From Limibacillus sp. (GTDB taxonomy: Bacteria > Pseudomonadota > Alphaproteobacteria > Kiloniellales > CECT-8803), in NCBI GenBank assembly GCA_037379885.1, contig JARRJC010000009.1, positions 1-52,690 on the forward strand: a DNA stretch of 52,690 nt. Reading direction: 5' to 3'. The position numbers and the translations under genes are program-made. The notes beneath the pieces are model-generated. The model did not search any database, was not told where the DNA came from, and saw only the letters and a list, made by a program, of their open reading frames with translations. Positions 1 to 13,294 of this stretch are shown one piece after another (position 1 is the first letter of the stretch; every line of letters starts with the position of its first letter).

Positions 1-2
1 GC

Positions 3-809
3 CTGATGATCGACCCGAAGGAGGGCGTCCTCGCCCTGATCGCCAAGCTGGAGCCGCGGCCCGACGTGGTCTTCAACGCGCTGCACGGCCGCTGGGGCGA
101 GGACGGCTGCATCCAGGGCCTCCTGGAGCTGCTGGAGCTGCCCTACAGCCATTCAGGCGTGCTGGCCTCCGCGCTGGCCATGGACAAGGTCATGGCCAAG
201 GAGATCTACGCCCGCCACGGCCTGCCGGTGGCCGAAAGCGTGGTCGCGACCCGCGAAGCGGTGCTCGCCGAGGACGTGATGGAGCGCCCCTACGTGGTGA
301 AGCCGGTCGCCGAGGGCTCAAGCGTCGGCGTGAAGATCATCCTGCCGGGCGCCAACGCCGCGATTCTGGACGAGGAAAGCTGGCCTTACGGCGACGAGGT
401 CATGGTCGAGCGTTACGTTCCGGGACGCGAACTGACCGTCGCCGTGATGGGCGACCGCGCCCTGGCGGTGACCGAGATCAAGCCGCGCGAGGGCTTCTAC
501 GACTACCGCGCCAAGTACACCAGCGGCGTGGCCGACCACTTGATCCCGGCCCCCATCGAACCTGAGATCGAAGAGGCGGTGAAGGCCATGGCCGTGACGG
601 CCCACCGCGCGCTCGGTTGCCAGGGCGTCAGCCGGTCCGACTTCCGTTGGGACTCGGACAAGGGCAAGGACGGCCTGGTGATCCTGGAAACCAATACCCA
701 GCCCGGCATGACGCCCCTGTCGCTGGTGCCCGAGCAGGCCCAGCACATCGGGGTTTCCTTTGCCGAGCTGGTCGACTGGATGCTGGAGGACGCGCTATGT
801 CGGCAGTGA
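3..809 (+). CDS. ddl: D-alanine--D-alanine ligase, 5'-partial
   Basis: This cytoplasmic ATP-grasp enzyme joins two D-alanines to make the dipeptide ending the peptidoglycan stem peptide. The frame is open to the left edge of the window, and the usual N-terminal glycine-rich start of Ddl is missing, so the gene begins outside the window and the first ATG at 6 is internal. Visible family signatures are [12 protein letters not shown], the serine-containing PYSHSG segment, the ATP-grasp core ([14 protein letters not shown]), and the C-terminal ETNTQPGMT, whose Glu and Asn bind magnesium. It overlaps ftsQ by 13 bases, the usual position of ddl at the end of the dcw cluster. Identity is secure; only the N-terminus is unknown. 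Confidence 0.95.
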   Translation: MMIDPKEGVLALIAKLEPRPDVVFNALHGRWGEDGCIQGLLELLELPYSHSGVLASALAMDKVMAKEIYARHGLPVAESVVATREAVLAEDVMERPYVVKPVAEGSSVGVKIILPGANAAILDEESWPYGDEVMVERYVPGRELTVAVMGDRALAVTEIKPREGFYDYRAKYTSGVADHLIPAPIEPEIEEAVKAMAVTAHRALGCQGVSRSDFRWDSDKGKDGLVILETNTQPGMTPLSLVPEQAQHIGVSFAELVDWMLEDALCRQ

Positions 810-1642
810 CCCAGCAGAACCCCCGCGCCAAGCCCCGCATGACTCTCCGTGGTCTGGCCGCGCGCATCGGCTGGCGCCGGATCGCCAAGTCCGTGGCGCT
901 TCTCGTCTTTGCCATCGGCAGCGGGCTGATCTGGCGCTCGGGCTTGCCGCAGTCGATCTGGGCCGACCTTGAACGCCATGCCGTGCGGGAAAGCGCGGAG
1001 GCCGGTCTGGTCCTGGAGGACCTGCTGGTGACCGGCCGCAAGCGCACGGAACAGGCGACCCTGATCGACGCACTGGGCGTTCGGCGCGGCCAGCCGATCC
1101 TGACCTACGACCTTGAAGGGCTGCGTCAGCGCCTGGAAGCGCTTCCCTGGATCGCCTCCGCGCGTGTCGGGCGGCAACTGCCGGGCAGCCTCACGATCCA
1201 ATTGGTCGAGCGCGAGCCGCTCGCCGTCTGGCAGCACCGTGGCCGCCTGACCCTGATCGACCACCAGGGCGCCCCCATCGCGATCGAGGATCTGCGCCCC
1301 TACGCGCACCTGCCGCTGGTGGTTGGACCGGACGCGCCGCAGCACGCGGGGCAGCTCGTGGCGCTCCTGGCCCGCGAGCCTGACCTCAGCAGCCGCGTGG
1401 TGGCGGGCGTGCGCATCGGCGGGCGCCGCTGGAACCTGCGGCTCATCGGCGACATCGACGTTCAGCTGCCCGAGCAGAAGCCCGAGGCGGCCTACAGCCA
1501 GCTGGCGCGCCTGGCGCGCGAACACGGACTCCTGGAGCGCGATCTGCGGGTCATCGACCTGCGGCTGCCGGATCAGATGATCCTGCACGGCGTGCCCCAG
1601 GGCGGGGGAGAAGAGGGAGAGGCGAGCGGTCAGGCGACCTGA
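797..1642 (+). CDS. ftsQ: Cell division protein FtsQ
   Basis: FtsQ is a bitopic inner-membrane divisome protein that links early and late division proteins through its periplasmic domain. I chose the ATG at 797 (281 residues) because it gives a short basic cytoplasmic tail (R/K-rich residues 10-30), one hydrophobic helix at about residues 31-47, and then a POTRA domain from about residue 70. The longer frame starting at 617 runs deep into ddl. The segment [17 protein letters not shown] is the typical POTRA/FtsQ junction motif. It lies between ddl (13-base overlap) and ftsA (34-base gap), consistent with one dcw transcript. The C-terminal tail (about 15 residues) is Gly/Glu-rich and probably disordered. 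Confidence 0.93.
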   Translation: MSAVTQQNPRAKPRMTLRGLAARIGWRRIAKSVALLVFAIGSGLIWRSGLPQSIWADLERHAVRESAEAGLVLEDLLVTGRKRTEQATLIDALGVRRGQPILTYDLEGLRQRLEALPWIASARVGRQLPGSLTIQLVEREPLAVWQHRGRLTLIDHQGAPIAIEDLRPYAHLPLVVGPDAPQHAGQLVALLAREPDLSSRVVAGVRIGGRRWNLRLIGDIDVQLPEQKPEAAYSQLARLAREHGLLERDLRVIDLRLPDQMILHGVPQGGGEEGEASGQAT

Positions 1643-1676
1643 CCTGCTCCGCCAATGGAGAGGTAATGGAAAGACC

Positions 1677-2990
1677 ATGAAGCGAGCACCGGGTACAAAC
1701 CGCAACGGACTGATAGCCGCGCTGGACGTCGGCTCCAGCAAGGTCTGCTGCTTTATCGCCGAGCCGGGGGGCAACGGCGCGGTCCCTCGCGTGCTCGGCA
1801 TCGGCCAGCAGGCCAGCCGGGGCATCCGAAACGGCGCGATCGTGGACATGGAGGCCGCCGAGGCCGCCGTGCGCAACGCCGTGCATGCCGCCGAGCAGAT
1901 GGCCGGCGACACCATCGAGCGCGTCATCATCGCGCTTTCCGGCGGCAAGCCCGCATCCCGGCAGATCGCCATCGAAGTGGCGCTGGACGGCCAGCAGGTG
2001 AGCGAGCGGGATCTGCGCCGCGCCCTCTCCCTGGGCCGCGAGCCGACTTACCTCAACGGACACATCGGCGAAGGCCGGGAGCTGATCCATTCCATCCCGC
2101 TGGCCTATGCCGTGGACGGCAGCCGCGGGATCCGGGATCCGCGCGGCATGGTCGGCGAGCATCTGGCTGTCGATCTGCATCTGATCACAGCGACCTCCGG
2201 ACCCGTGCGCAACCTCGCCGGCTGCGTCGAGCGCAGCCATCTGGAGGTCGGCGGCTTCGTGATCTCGCCCTACGCTTCCGGTCTGTCGGCCCTGGTCGAG
2301 GACGAGCGGGAGCTCGGCGTCACCTTGATCGACATGGGCGGCGGCACGACCTCCATCGCCGTGTTCTTCGAGGGCAAGGCCATCCACACAGATGTGGTGC
2401 CGGTCGGCGGCATCCACGTCACGACGGACATCGCGCGCGGGCTTTCCACCCCCGTCGCGCACGCCGAGCGCATCAAGACGCTCTACGGCCACGCCATCGC
2501 ATCGAGCGGCGGCGACCGGGAAATGATCGACGTGCCCCAGGTCGGCGAGTACGACGAGGGCAGCGTGCAGCAGGTCCCGCGGTCCCTTCTGAACGGGATC
2601 ATCCAGCCGCGCCTGGAGGAAACCTTCGAACTGGTCCGCTCGCGCCTGGAGCAGAGCGGCATGTACCAAGTCGGCGGCCGCCGGGTGGTGCTGACGGGCG
2701 GCGCCTGTCAGCTGCCGGGCGTCCCGGACATGGCGTCGCTGATTCTAGACAGGAAGATCCGCATCGGCCGGCCCCAGGGCATTGGCGGATTGGCGGACTC
2801 CACGGCCGGCCCCGCCCACGCGGTCGCCGCCGGTCTTATCCGTTACGCCGTCGAAAGCGAACGCTCGATGGAGCCGCAGCCCGCGTCTCCGCCGGTCGTG
2901 CAGCAGACGAACGGTATGGGAGCCGACGAGGGAGCGGCTCTGCCCGGCTTTGTGGGCCGGTTGGGTCACTGGTTCCGGGAGCACTTTTAA
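1677..2990 (+). CDS. ftsA: Cell division protein FtsA
   Basis: FtsA is an actin-fold ATPase that anchors FtsZ to the inner membrane. The 437-residue product is of usual length. Phosphate-1 (AALDVGSSKVCC, about residues 14-25), phosphate-2 (LIDMGGGTTSIAVF) and the adenosine motif (VVLTGGACQLPG) are all visible, with the 1C-domain insertion typical of FtsA between the first two. The C-terminus ends in GFVGRLGHWFREHF, an amphipathic helix of the kind that serves as the membrane-targeting sequence. The start is an ATG shortly after a GGAGAGG-like ribosome binding site (AATGGAGAGGTAATGG). It is followed by a structured leader before ftsZ. Confidence 0.96.
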   Translation: MKRAPGTNRNGLIAALDVGSSKVCCFIAEPGGNGAVPRVLGIGQQASRGIRNGAIVDMEAAEAAVRNAVHAAEQMAGDTIERVIIALSGGKPASRQIAIEVALDGQQVSERDLRRALSLGREPTYLNGHIGEGRELIHSIPLAYAVDGSRGIRDPRGMVGEHLAVDLHLITATSGPVRNLAGCVERSHLEVGGFVISPYASGLSALVEDERELGVTLIDMGGGTTSIAVFFEGKAIHTDVVPVGGIHVTTDIARGLSTPVAHAERIKTLYGHAIASSGGDREMIDVPQVGEYDEGSVQQVPRSLLNGIIQPRLEETFELVRSRLEQSGMYQVGGRRVVLTGGACQLPGVPDMASLILDRKIRIGRPQGIGGLADSTAGPAHAVAAGLIRYAVESERSMEPQPASPPVVQQTNGMGADEGAALPGFVGRLGHWFREHF

Positions 2991-3067
2991 AGAGCGCGAT
3001 CAAGCGCCCGGAACCGAGAAGAGAAGCATTCGAGGAGGTCCCGCCTCGCGCCACGGGACGAAGCGAA

Positions 3068-3117
3068 GCCCGGTTAGAGACCACCGGGCATTTTAGGAGG
3101 CCCCGGACCCCCCGGGG
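3068..3117 (+). promoter_or_regulatory. Tandem hairpins in the ftsA-ftsZ leader
   Basis: Two GC-rich hairpins lie between ftsA and ftsZ. The first pairs GCCCGGT (3068-3074) with ACCGGGC (3083-3089) and is followed by ATTTTA, so it looks like a weak intrinsic terminator or attenuator. The second pairs CCCCGG (3101-3106) with CCGGGG (3112-3117) and ends just before the ftsZ Shine-Dalgarno at 3122-3128. The pairing is read directly from the sequence; any role in setting the FtsA:FtsZ ratio is inference. Confidence 0.45.
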
Positions 3118-3131
3118 GAATGGAGGAGAAA

Positions 3132-4940
3132 ATGCCGTTGAACCTTAGCGTCCCCAGTGACGAGAAAACGCACCTGAAGCCGCGTATCACGGTTGTCGGC
3201 GTCGGTGGCGCCGGCGGAAACGCCGTGAACAACATGATCACCAGCAAGCTTGAAGGCGTGGAGTTCGTGGTTGCGAACACCGACGCCCAGGCGCTGGAGC
3301 ATTCCCAGTGCGAGCGCCGCATCCAGCTCGGCCGGCACATCACCTCCGGCCTTGGCGCCGGGTCCCGCCCCGATGTCGGCCGGGCCGCCGCCGAGGAGGC
3401 GATGGACGACATCCTGGAGCATCTCGAAGGCTCCAACATGGTCTTCATCACCGCCGGCATGGGCGGAGGCACCGGCACCGGTGCTGCCCCGGTCATCGCC
3501 CGCGCGGCGCGCGAGCAGGGCATCCTGACCGTGGGCGTCGTGACCAAGCCCTTCCAGTTCGAGGGCATCCATCGCATGCGCATGGCCAGCAACGGCCTGG
3601 AGGAACTCCAGCAGTTCGTCGATACCCTGATCATCATCCCCAACCAGAACCTCTTCAGGGTCTGTGACGAGCGCACCACCTTCGCCGACGCCTTCAAGAT
3701 GGCCGACGACGTGCTGCACGCGGGCGTGCGCGGCGTGACCGACCTGATGGTCATGCCGGGCCTGATCAACCTGGACTTCGCCGACATCCGCACGGTCATG
3801 TCGGAGATGGGCAAGGCCATGATGGGCACCGGCGAGGCGGAAAGCGACGGCCGCGCCGTGGCCGCCGCGGAAGCCGCGATCTCCAACCCGCTTCTGGACG
3901 ATGTTTCGATGCGCGGCGCGCGCGGCGTGCTGATCAACATCACCGGCGGCATGGACATGACGCTGTTCGAGGTCGACGAGGCCGCCAACCGCATCCGCGA
4001 GGAAGTGGATCCGGAAGCCAACATCATCTTCGGCTCGACCTTCGATGAATCCATGAACGGCCTGATGCGGGTCTCCATCGTGGCGACCGGCATCGACGTG
4101 GAGGAGGGCGAGCGCCCGCAGCCGCTGACCCAGCCGGTCCGCACCGCGGCGATCGCATCGGCCAAGGCGGCCGAGGAACTGCGCCTGACCGCTGCTTCCG
4201 CTGCGCCGGAAGAGGAGGTCGAGGAGCTGGAAGTCGCCGAGATCGAGGAGACTCCCGTTGAGGATATCCCGGTCGAGGAGACCCCGGAGGAGCTTCCCGT
4301 CGCCGCCGAGCTCGAAGAGGCCGACGAAAGCGGTTTCGACGAGCGCGAGGAGTTCGATCAGGCGGTCGCCGCCTTCGAGGCGCGCCAGAACGGCGCCCGC
4401 GAAGCGACCGGCGGCAGCCAGGCCGGACCGGAACTCTCCGGCGAACCGCGCCGGGCCGTGCCGCGCATGGACGACGCCTTCATCCCGCCCGAGCCGGTCG
4501 AATCGCCGCGCCGTCCGGTGATGGAGCAGGCCGCCAAGCCTGAGCCCTTCGCCGAAGCGGCCATGACCAACGGCGGCGGGACCGGTAAGGGCCCCAAGGA
4601 AGCGCCGATCGCCAAGCGCAGCCGCAGCGCGACGCTGTTCGGTCTGATGACCGGCGCCGCCAAGGCCATCCACAACGCTGAGAAGAAGGTGGAGAAGACC
4701 GTCACCGGCGTTTCTGAGGACGCCAAGGCGCCGCAGGCCTCCGTCACCCGACGGGAGCCGCAGATCGAACGCCGGACCCAGCGCAGTGAGCCGGTGGCCG
4801 AGACGCCGAAGCCGGCGCGCCAGGAGGAGCCTGCCCAGCAGAGCCTCTCCGGCGTCGAGACCAAGGAGCGCAAGGCCGAGAGCGACATGGACGAGGATCT
4901 CTTCGAGATTCCGACCTTCCTGCGCCGCCAGGCCAACTGA
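3132..4940 (+). CDS. ftsZ: Cell division protein FtsZ, long-linker type
   Basis: FtsZ is the tubulin-like GTPase that polymerises into the Z ring. I start it at the ATG at 3132 (602 residues), 3-4 bases after a strong GGAGGAG; the ATG at 3120 lies upstream of that site. The GTP-binding tubulin signature GGGTGTG is at about residues 111-117, and the T7-loop region ([11 protein letters not shown]) is present. After the globular domain (about residue 315) comes a roughly 270-residue linker, first strongly acidic with repeated Glu-Glu/Pro runs, later mixed and basic. The end is [14 protein letters not shown], the conserved peptide that binds FtsA and other partners. Long linkers are known in Alphaproteobacteria. 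Identity is certain. Confidence 0.98.
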   Translation: MPLNLSVPSDEKTHLKPRITVVGVGGAGGNAVNNMITSKLEGVEFVVANTDAQALEHSQCERRIQLGRHITSGLGAGSRPDVGRAAAEEAMDDILEHLEGSNMVFITAGMGGGTGTGAAPVIARAAREQGILTVGVVTKPFQFEGIHRMRMASNGLEELQQFVDTLIIIPNQNLFRVCDERTTFADAFKMADDVLHAGVRGVTDLMVMPGLINLDFADIRTVMSEMGKAMMGTGEAESDGRAVAAAEAAISNPLLDDVSMRGARGVLINITGGMDMTLFEVDEAANRIREEVDPEANIIFGSTFDESMNGLMRVSIVATGIDVEEGERPQPLTQPVRTAAIASAKAAEELRLTAASAAPEEEVEELEVAEIEETPVEDIPVEETPEELPVAAELEEADESGFDEREEFDQAVAAFEARQNGAREATGGSQAGPELSGEPRRAVPRMDDAFIPPEPVESPRRPVMEQAAKPEPFAEAAMTNGGGTGKGPKEAPIAKRSRSATLFGLMTGAAKAIHNAEKKVEKTVTGVSEDAKAPQASVTRREPQIERRTQRSEPVAETPKPARQEEPAQQSLSGVETKERKAESDMDEDLFEIPTFLRRQAN

Positions 4941-4955
4941 CCAACGCCGAAGTCA

Positions 4956-4990
4956 GCCGGAGAGGGGGATCAACGGCCCCTCTCTCCGGC
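4956..4990 (+). terminator. Hairpin after ftsZ, possible terminator without a T tract
   Basis: A 13-bp stem (4956-4968 with 4978-4990, one G-T pair) with a 9-base loop lies 15 bases after the ftsZ stop. No run of T follows it, so it may be a 3'-end-stabilising structure or a Rho-assisted stop rather than a classical intrinsic terminator. Confidence 0.4.
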
Positions 4991-5013
4991 GGCGTTGAAC
5001 GATCTCGGGGGAG

Positions 5014-5071
5014 CAAGCCCGCTCGCCGGACCGCGAATCGAAGGGGTGCGGTCCCATGGCGAGCGGGCTTG
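5014..5071. repeat. Long imperfect inverted repeat between ftsZ and lpxC
   Basis: A perfect 14-bp outer stem (CAAGCCCGCTCGCC at 5014-5027 with its complement at 5058-5071) encloses a second 7-bp stem (GGACCGC at 5028-5034 with GCGGTCC at 5048-5054). The right side has a 3-base bulge (CAT, 5055-5057) and the loop is 13 bases. This 21-pair hairpin is too strong to be chance. It could be a dispersed palindromic element, a processing signal or a transcript-end structure. No second copy is obvious in this window. Confidence 0.7.
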
Positions 5072-5312
5072 TCTATCCAGGCGCCGGGATCCACGTCTTT
5101 TCGTGGAAAAAACAAAGCCGCGCTGCTCTCCCGCAAGGCGGCGGAAATCAGCCGTTTTTCGGCGTAACATGCTGTAACAAACAGTGATTTCACACTAGCT
5201 GCAGCGCAGCATATCTTAGACGGATGCCGAGTAGCTTTAATCCAACTGCGGGTCGGCACCAAATTAACAGATCAATAAAGGCCGAACGGTCGGCCGGTGG
5301 GGTCATCAAGCC
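5072..5312 (+). promoter_or_regulatory. AT-richer lpxC upstream region, promoter candidate
   Basis: This stretch is clearly richer in A and T than its surroundings and has no convincing gene. A possible promoter is TTTCAC (about 5190) and TATCTT about 18 bases later (near 5214), overlapping a short GCTGC/GCAGC palindrome; the fit to consensus is poor. A small GCCG-TTTTT-CGGC hairpin lies near 5153. The long leader suggests lpxC has its own promoter rather than relying only on ftsZ read-through. Confidence 0.3.
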
Positions 5313-6254
5313 ATGTCAACGCTCTCCCAGCATACTCTGAAAAATCCGATCCATTGTTCGGGCATCGGTGTTCACAGCGGTCTTCGGGTCTCCATGACCT
5401 TGAATCCGGCTGAAGCCGACAGCGGTATCGTGTTCCGCCGCACCGACGTCGAAGGCGTCGAGTTGCAGGCGCATTGGAAGAACGCGGTTGAGACGCCGCT
5501 CTGCACGACCCTTGTCGCAGAGAATGGCCAGAAGGTCAGCACCATCGAGCATCTGATGTCGGCCTTCGTCGCCTGTGGCATCGACAACGCGCTGGTCGAG
5601 ATCAGCGCCGAGGAAGTGCCGATCATGGACGGCTCCGCCGCTCCCTTCGTGTTCCTGATCGAATGCGCCGGCCGCGCGCGTCAGGATGCGCCGCGCCGCG
5701 CCATCCGCATCTTGAAGGATGTCTCGGTCGAGGAGCCGCATCGCGCCGCCTCCTTCGTGCCCGGCGAAGGCTTCACGGTGGACTTCGACATCGATTTCGA
5801 CAACGACTTGGTTTCCCGCCAGAGCTGGTCGGGCGCGATCACCGAGGAGACCTTCAAGTCCGAGATTTCCCGTGCCCGCACCTTCGGCTTCCTGCATGAG
5901 GTGGAGCAGCTCCGCAAGATGGGGCTGGCCCGTGGCGGGTCGCTGGACAACGCCGTGGTGATCGACGGCGACAAGGTCATGAACGAAGGCGGGCTGCGCT
6001 TCAAGGACGAGTTCGTGCGCCACAAGGTGCTGGACTCGATCGGCGACCTCTATCTCGCCGGTGCTCCGATTCTCGGCCACTTCACCGGTCACAAGGCGGG
6101 CCACGCCTTGAACCTGCGCCTGCTGGTCGAGCTGTTCTCCGACCAGGACGCCTGGGAGTGGGTGGAGATGACCGAGGACGACCTGGAGCCGGGCATCATC
6201 GCCGCTGCTGGCAACGCGCTTCCCTCTATCCGCGCCGCCGCCGCCAGCGTTTGA
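5313..6254 (+). CDS. lpxC: UDP-3-O-acyl-N-acetylglucosamine deacetylase LpxC
   Basis: LpxC is the zinc-dependent deacetylase that commits UDP-3-O-acyl-GlcNAc to lipid A synthesis in the cytoplasm. The 313-residue protein has the family's first zinc histidine in STIEHLMSAF (His80), the MDGSAAPF segment, and the second metal site HKVLDSIGD with its His and Asp near residue 240. The catalytic HxxGH-like segment near the end (FTGHKAGHALN) is also present. It follows ftsZ on the same strand, as in many proteobacteria, and is followed by a strong intrinsic terminator, so it closes the dcw transcript. The ATG at 5313 gives the canonical short N-terminus (QHTLKNPIHCSGIGVHSG). Confidence 0.97.
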   Translation: MSTLSQHTLKNPIHCSGIGVHSGLRVSMTLNPAEADSGIVFRRTDVEGVELQAHWKNAVETPLCTTLVAENGQKVSTIEHLMSAFVACGIDNALVEISAEEVPIMDGSAAPFVFLIECAGRARQDAPRRAIRILKDVSVEEPHRAASFVPGEGFTVDFDIDFDNDLVSRQSWSGAITEETFKSEISRARTFGFLHEVEQLRKMGLARGGSLDNAVVIDGDKVMNEGGLRFKDEFVRHKVLDSIGDLYLAGAPILGHFTGHKAGHALNLRLLVELFSDQDAWEWVEMTEDDLEPGIIAAAGNALPSIRAAAASV

Positions 6255-6291
6255 TATCCGCCGCCACGCGCGGCAGGAACAGAGCCTCTTT

Positions 6292-6352
6292 AAAAAGGCC
6301 CCTCATCAAGTCCCGCAAAGCGTCGGGGCGGCTTGAGGGGCCTTCTTCTTTT
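6292..6352 (+). terminator. Intrinsic terminator after lpxC
   Basis: GGCCCCTCA (6297-6305) and CAAG pair with CTTGAGGGGCC (6332-6342) around a GC-rich loop, with an A run before and TTCTTCTTTT after. It lies about 40 bases after the lpxC stop and separates the division/lipid A genes from bamD. Confidence 0.85.
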
Positions 6353-6418
6353 GCCCTATAGTCATCGCGGCAAACGCCCGAAGCGGCGATTCTCTTCTTG
6401 GGATTAAGAGGCATAAAA

Positions 6419-7285
6419 ATGAGGCGACAGCCAAACGGCCCCCATACCTGGACTGCGACGCCGCGGCGCGGGCGGCTCTTCCTGCGGGTCCTGGCGCCGA
6501 TCGTTCTGGTCCTGCCGCTGCTCGCGGCCTGTTCGTCCGATGATGAGGTGGCGCCCTATGTGGAGCGGCCCGTTGAACAGCTCTACAACATCGCCGCCGA
6601 CACCTTGGCCGCGGGCGAGGACTACGAGCTGGCCGGTCAGCAGTTCGAAGAGGTCGAGCGTCAGCATCCCTATTCCGTCTGGGCCGCCAAGGCCCAGCTC
6701 ATGGCCGCCTATTCCTACTATCTGGCGAACCGCTACGACGCGGCCGTCAACGGCCTGGACCGCTTCGTCGCGCTGCATCCGGGCAGCCCGGACGTCGCCT
6801 ACGCCCTCTACCTGAAGGGGCTCTGCTACTACGAGCGCATCTCCGACGTGCACCGGGACCAGAAGATGACCCAGGATGCTCTCGACGCTCTTGGCGAGGT
6901 GGTTAGGCGCTTTCCCGACAGCCAGTACGCCCGCGACGCGCGCTTGAAGATCGACCTGGCGAACGACCACCTGGCCGGTAAGGAAATGACGATCGGGCGC
7001 TTCTATCTTCAGCGGAAGAACTATCTGGCCGCGCTGAACCGTTTCCAGGCCGTGGTGCGCGACTATCAGACCACCACCCATGTCCCCGAAGCCCTGCATC
7101 GCCTGGTGGAGGTCAATCTGGCGCTGGGCATCGACAAGGAAGCGCAGGCGACCGGGGCTGTCCTGGGCTACAACTTCCCGGGCAGCGACTGGTACCTCGA
7201 CAGCTATGCGCTTCTGACCGGGGAGGACCTGAGGCCCGAAGCGCAGGAAGACTCCTGGATCGGCTCTGTTTGGAACATCTTCTGA
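6419..7285 (+). CDS. bamD: Outer membrane protein assembly factor BamD (lipoprotein)
   Basis: BamD is the essential TPR lipoprotein of the BAM complex that inserts beta-barrel proteins into the outer membrane. The chosen ATG at 6419 follows an AAGAGG site at good spacing and gives a basic N-region, a hydrophobic stretch (about residues 21-38) and a lipobox LLAAC, with Cys about residue 40 as the lipidated residue. The ATG at 6398 has no ribosome binding site. TPR-like helices follow: YNIAADTLAAGEDYELAGQQFEEVERQHPYS is broken here only by my splitting, and FPDSQYARDARLKID is typical. The roughly 288-residue length fits the family. It precedes recN by 31 bases. Confidence 0.93.
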   Translation: MRRQPNGPHTWTATPRRGRLFLRVLAPIVLVLPLLAACSSDDEVAPYVERPVEQLYNIAADTLAAGEDYELAGQQFEEVERQHPYSVWAAKAQLMAAYSYYLANRYDAAVNGLDRFVALHPGSPDVAYALYLKGLCYYERISDVHRDQKMTQDALDALGEVVRRFPDSQYARDARLKIDLANDHLAGKEMTIGRFYLQRKNYLAALNRFQAVVRDYQTTTHVPEALHRLVEVNLALGIDKEAQATGAVLGYNFPGSDWYLDSYALLTGEDLRPEAQEDSWIGSVWNIF

Positions 7286-7316
7286 TCCCGCGCGGCGGGG
7301 AGGCTAAGTAGACGCG

Positions 7317-12008
<4,692 letters not shown>

Positions 12009-12009
<1 letters not shown>

Positions 12010-12326
12010 TGCAGGAATTCGAGGAAGAGCGCGGCGCGGTCTGGACCCAGGGCCCCTCCGGCGAGCGGCAGGAGGTGCACGAATATCTGGGCGGCGACTA
12101 TGGCCTTTTGGATGTCGCGGAGCTGTTCCAGTTGGGGCGGGGGCATCTGGACGAGGCCGAGCAGGAAGTCCTGGACATCACCGCCGCTGAGCTTGATAAG
12201 CTGAAAATTCAGGCAGATGCCTATTCCTTCGACTACGAGGAAGGGCTGATCGCGCTCTGTCTGGATCTGCACCGCTATGCTCAGGCGCGGCCGCAGCAGA
12301 GCTATCGCTTCATCGCCGACTTCTAG
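12009..12326 (+). CDS. Conserved-looking small acidic protein of unknown function
   Basis: I do not recognise this 105-residue protein. It is acidic, soluble (no membrane segment or signal peptide), rich in Glu, Leu and aromatic residues, with a likely helical core (LDEAEQEVLDITAAELDKLK) and a C-terminal aromatic patch ending YRFIADF. Its ATG shares a base with the dehydratase stop (TGATG), so it is almost certainly translated by coupling, and codon use matches its neighbours. It may act with the dehydratase, but that is only inferred from the coupling. The real-gene call rests on coding character and spacing. Confidence 0.7.
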
Positions 12327-12355
12327 GACGCCCGCGTCGAGCCGGAAGGGGAACC

Positions 12356-13294
12356 ATGCAAGCCGTCATCAACGTTGTGCTGCCGGTCTTCGGGATCATT
12401 CTCGCAGGCTACGTGACGGGGCGCGCCGGCCTTTTGGGCGAGGACTCGAGCAGAGCGCTGAACGGCTTCGTCTTCTATGTCGCGCTGCCCGCGCTCTTCT
12501 TCATCTCCATGGCCCGCGTCGATCTCTCCGATCCGAACCTCGTGCCCTACATGATCGCGGTGGGCGGCGGGATGGTGGCGACCTTCGTGCTGGCCGTCGC
12601 CATCGCCAAACCCGTGCTGAAGTACGGCCTGGGCGAAGTCACGATGCACGGGCTTTCCGGCGTCTTCGCCAACACCGGCTACATGGGCATTCCCCTGCTG
12701 CTGACCGCTTACGGCAGCGAGGCCCTGCTGCCGGGCGTGATCGCGACGGTCTTCAACGGAGCCGTGGTGATCGGCCTCGGCTCGGCGATCATGGAGATCA
12801 ACAAATCGGCGAGCCGCGAACTCTGGCCGGTGGTCAAGCGGGCCTGGCGCGGTCTGTCGCACAATCCCCTGGTGCTCTCCGCCGTCGCCGGGCTGATCTG
12901 GGGCATCCTCTCGCTGCCCTTGCCCGCGCCTCTGGTGACCTTCTGCGAGCTGCTGGCGGATTCCGTCGGGCCCTGCGCGCTCTTCGCCATGGGGCTTTTC
13001 CTGGTCGGGCGCTCGGTCACCCGCGGCGCCCTGGAGGTCGCCTGGCTGACGGTTCTGAAGCTGCTGATCCATCCGGCCATCACCTTCGTGATCGCCTTCT
13101 GGTGGCTCGATCTCGATCCCTTCTGGGCCGCCTGCGCGGTAATCCTCGCGGCGCTGCCGCTGGGCGCGCTGACCTTCGTTCTGGCCCAGCAGTATCAGGT
13201 CTACATTCAGCGTGCGGCGGCGGCGATCCTGATTTCCACCGTGGTCTCGGTGGCCACGCTCTCCGCGCTCATGGCCTATCTGGGCGTTCAGTAA
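12356..13294 (+). CDS. AEC family transporter (auxin efflux carrier type)
   Basis: This 312-residue integral membrane protein belongs to the AEC family, proton- or sodium-coupled carriers for small organic acids. It has two halves of about five hydrophobic helices separated by a short polar loop around residues 135-165. Typical features are the N-terminal LPVFGIILAGYVTGRAGLL, the conserved FANTGYMGIPL motif at about residues 102-112, and the second-half NPLVLSAVAGLIWG. Bacterial members carry malonate, malate or related acids, but the substrate is not predictable here. It follows the small unknown gene by 29 bases and overlaps the helicase end by 7 bases in convergent orientation. Confidence 0.87.
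   Translation: MQAVINVVLPVFGIILAGYVTGRAGLLGEDSSRALNGFVFYVALPALFFISMARVDLSDPNLVPYMIAVGGGMVATFVLAVAIAKPVLKYGLGEVTMHGLSGVFANTGYMGIPLLLTAYGSEALLPGVIATVFNGAVVIGLGSAIMEINKSASRELWPVVKRAWRGLSHNPLVLSAVAGLIWGILSLPLPAPLVTFCELLADSVGPCALFAMGLFLVGRSVTRGALEVAWLTVLKLLIHPAITFVIAFWWLDLDPFWAACAVILAALPLGALTFVLAQQYQVYIQRAAAAILISTVVSVATLSALMAYLGVQ

Noticed and set aside
503-1972. 489-residue minus-strand open frame over ddl/ftsQ/ftsA
   Set aside because: Arg/Ala/Pro-rich translation with no motifs, antisense to three secure genes; a GC-rich shadow.
3093-4673. 526-residue minus-strand open frame over ftsZ
   Set aside because: Antisense shadow of ftsZ with low-complexity translation.
4956-4990. Classical intrinsic terminator after ftsZ
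   Set aside because: Stem is strong, but no T run follows; kept only as a possible terminator at low confidence.
4995-5177. 60-residue plus-strand open frame in the ftsZ-lpxC gap
   Set aside because: It is just the translation of the long inverted repeat; no ribosome binding site or family similarity.
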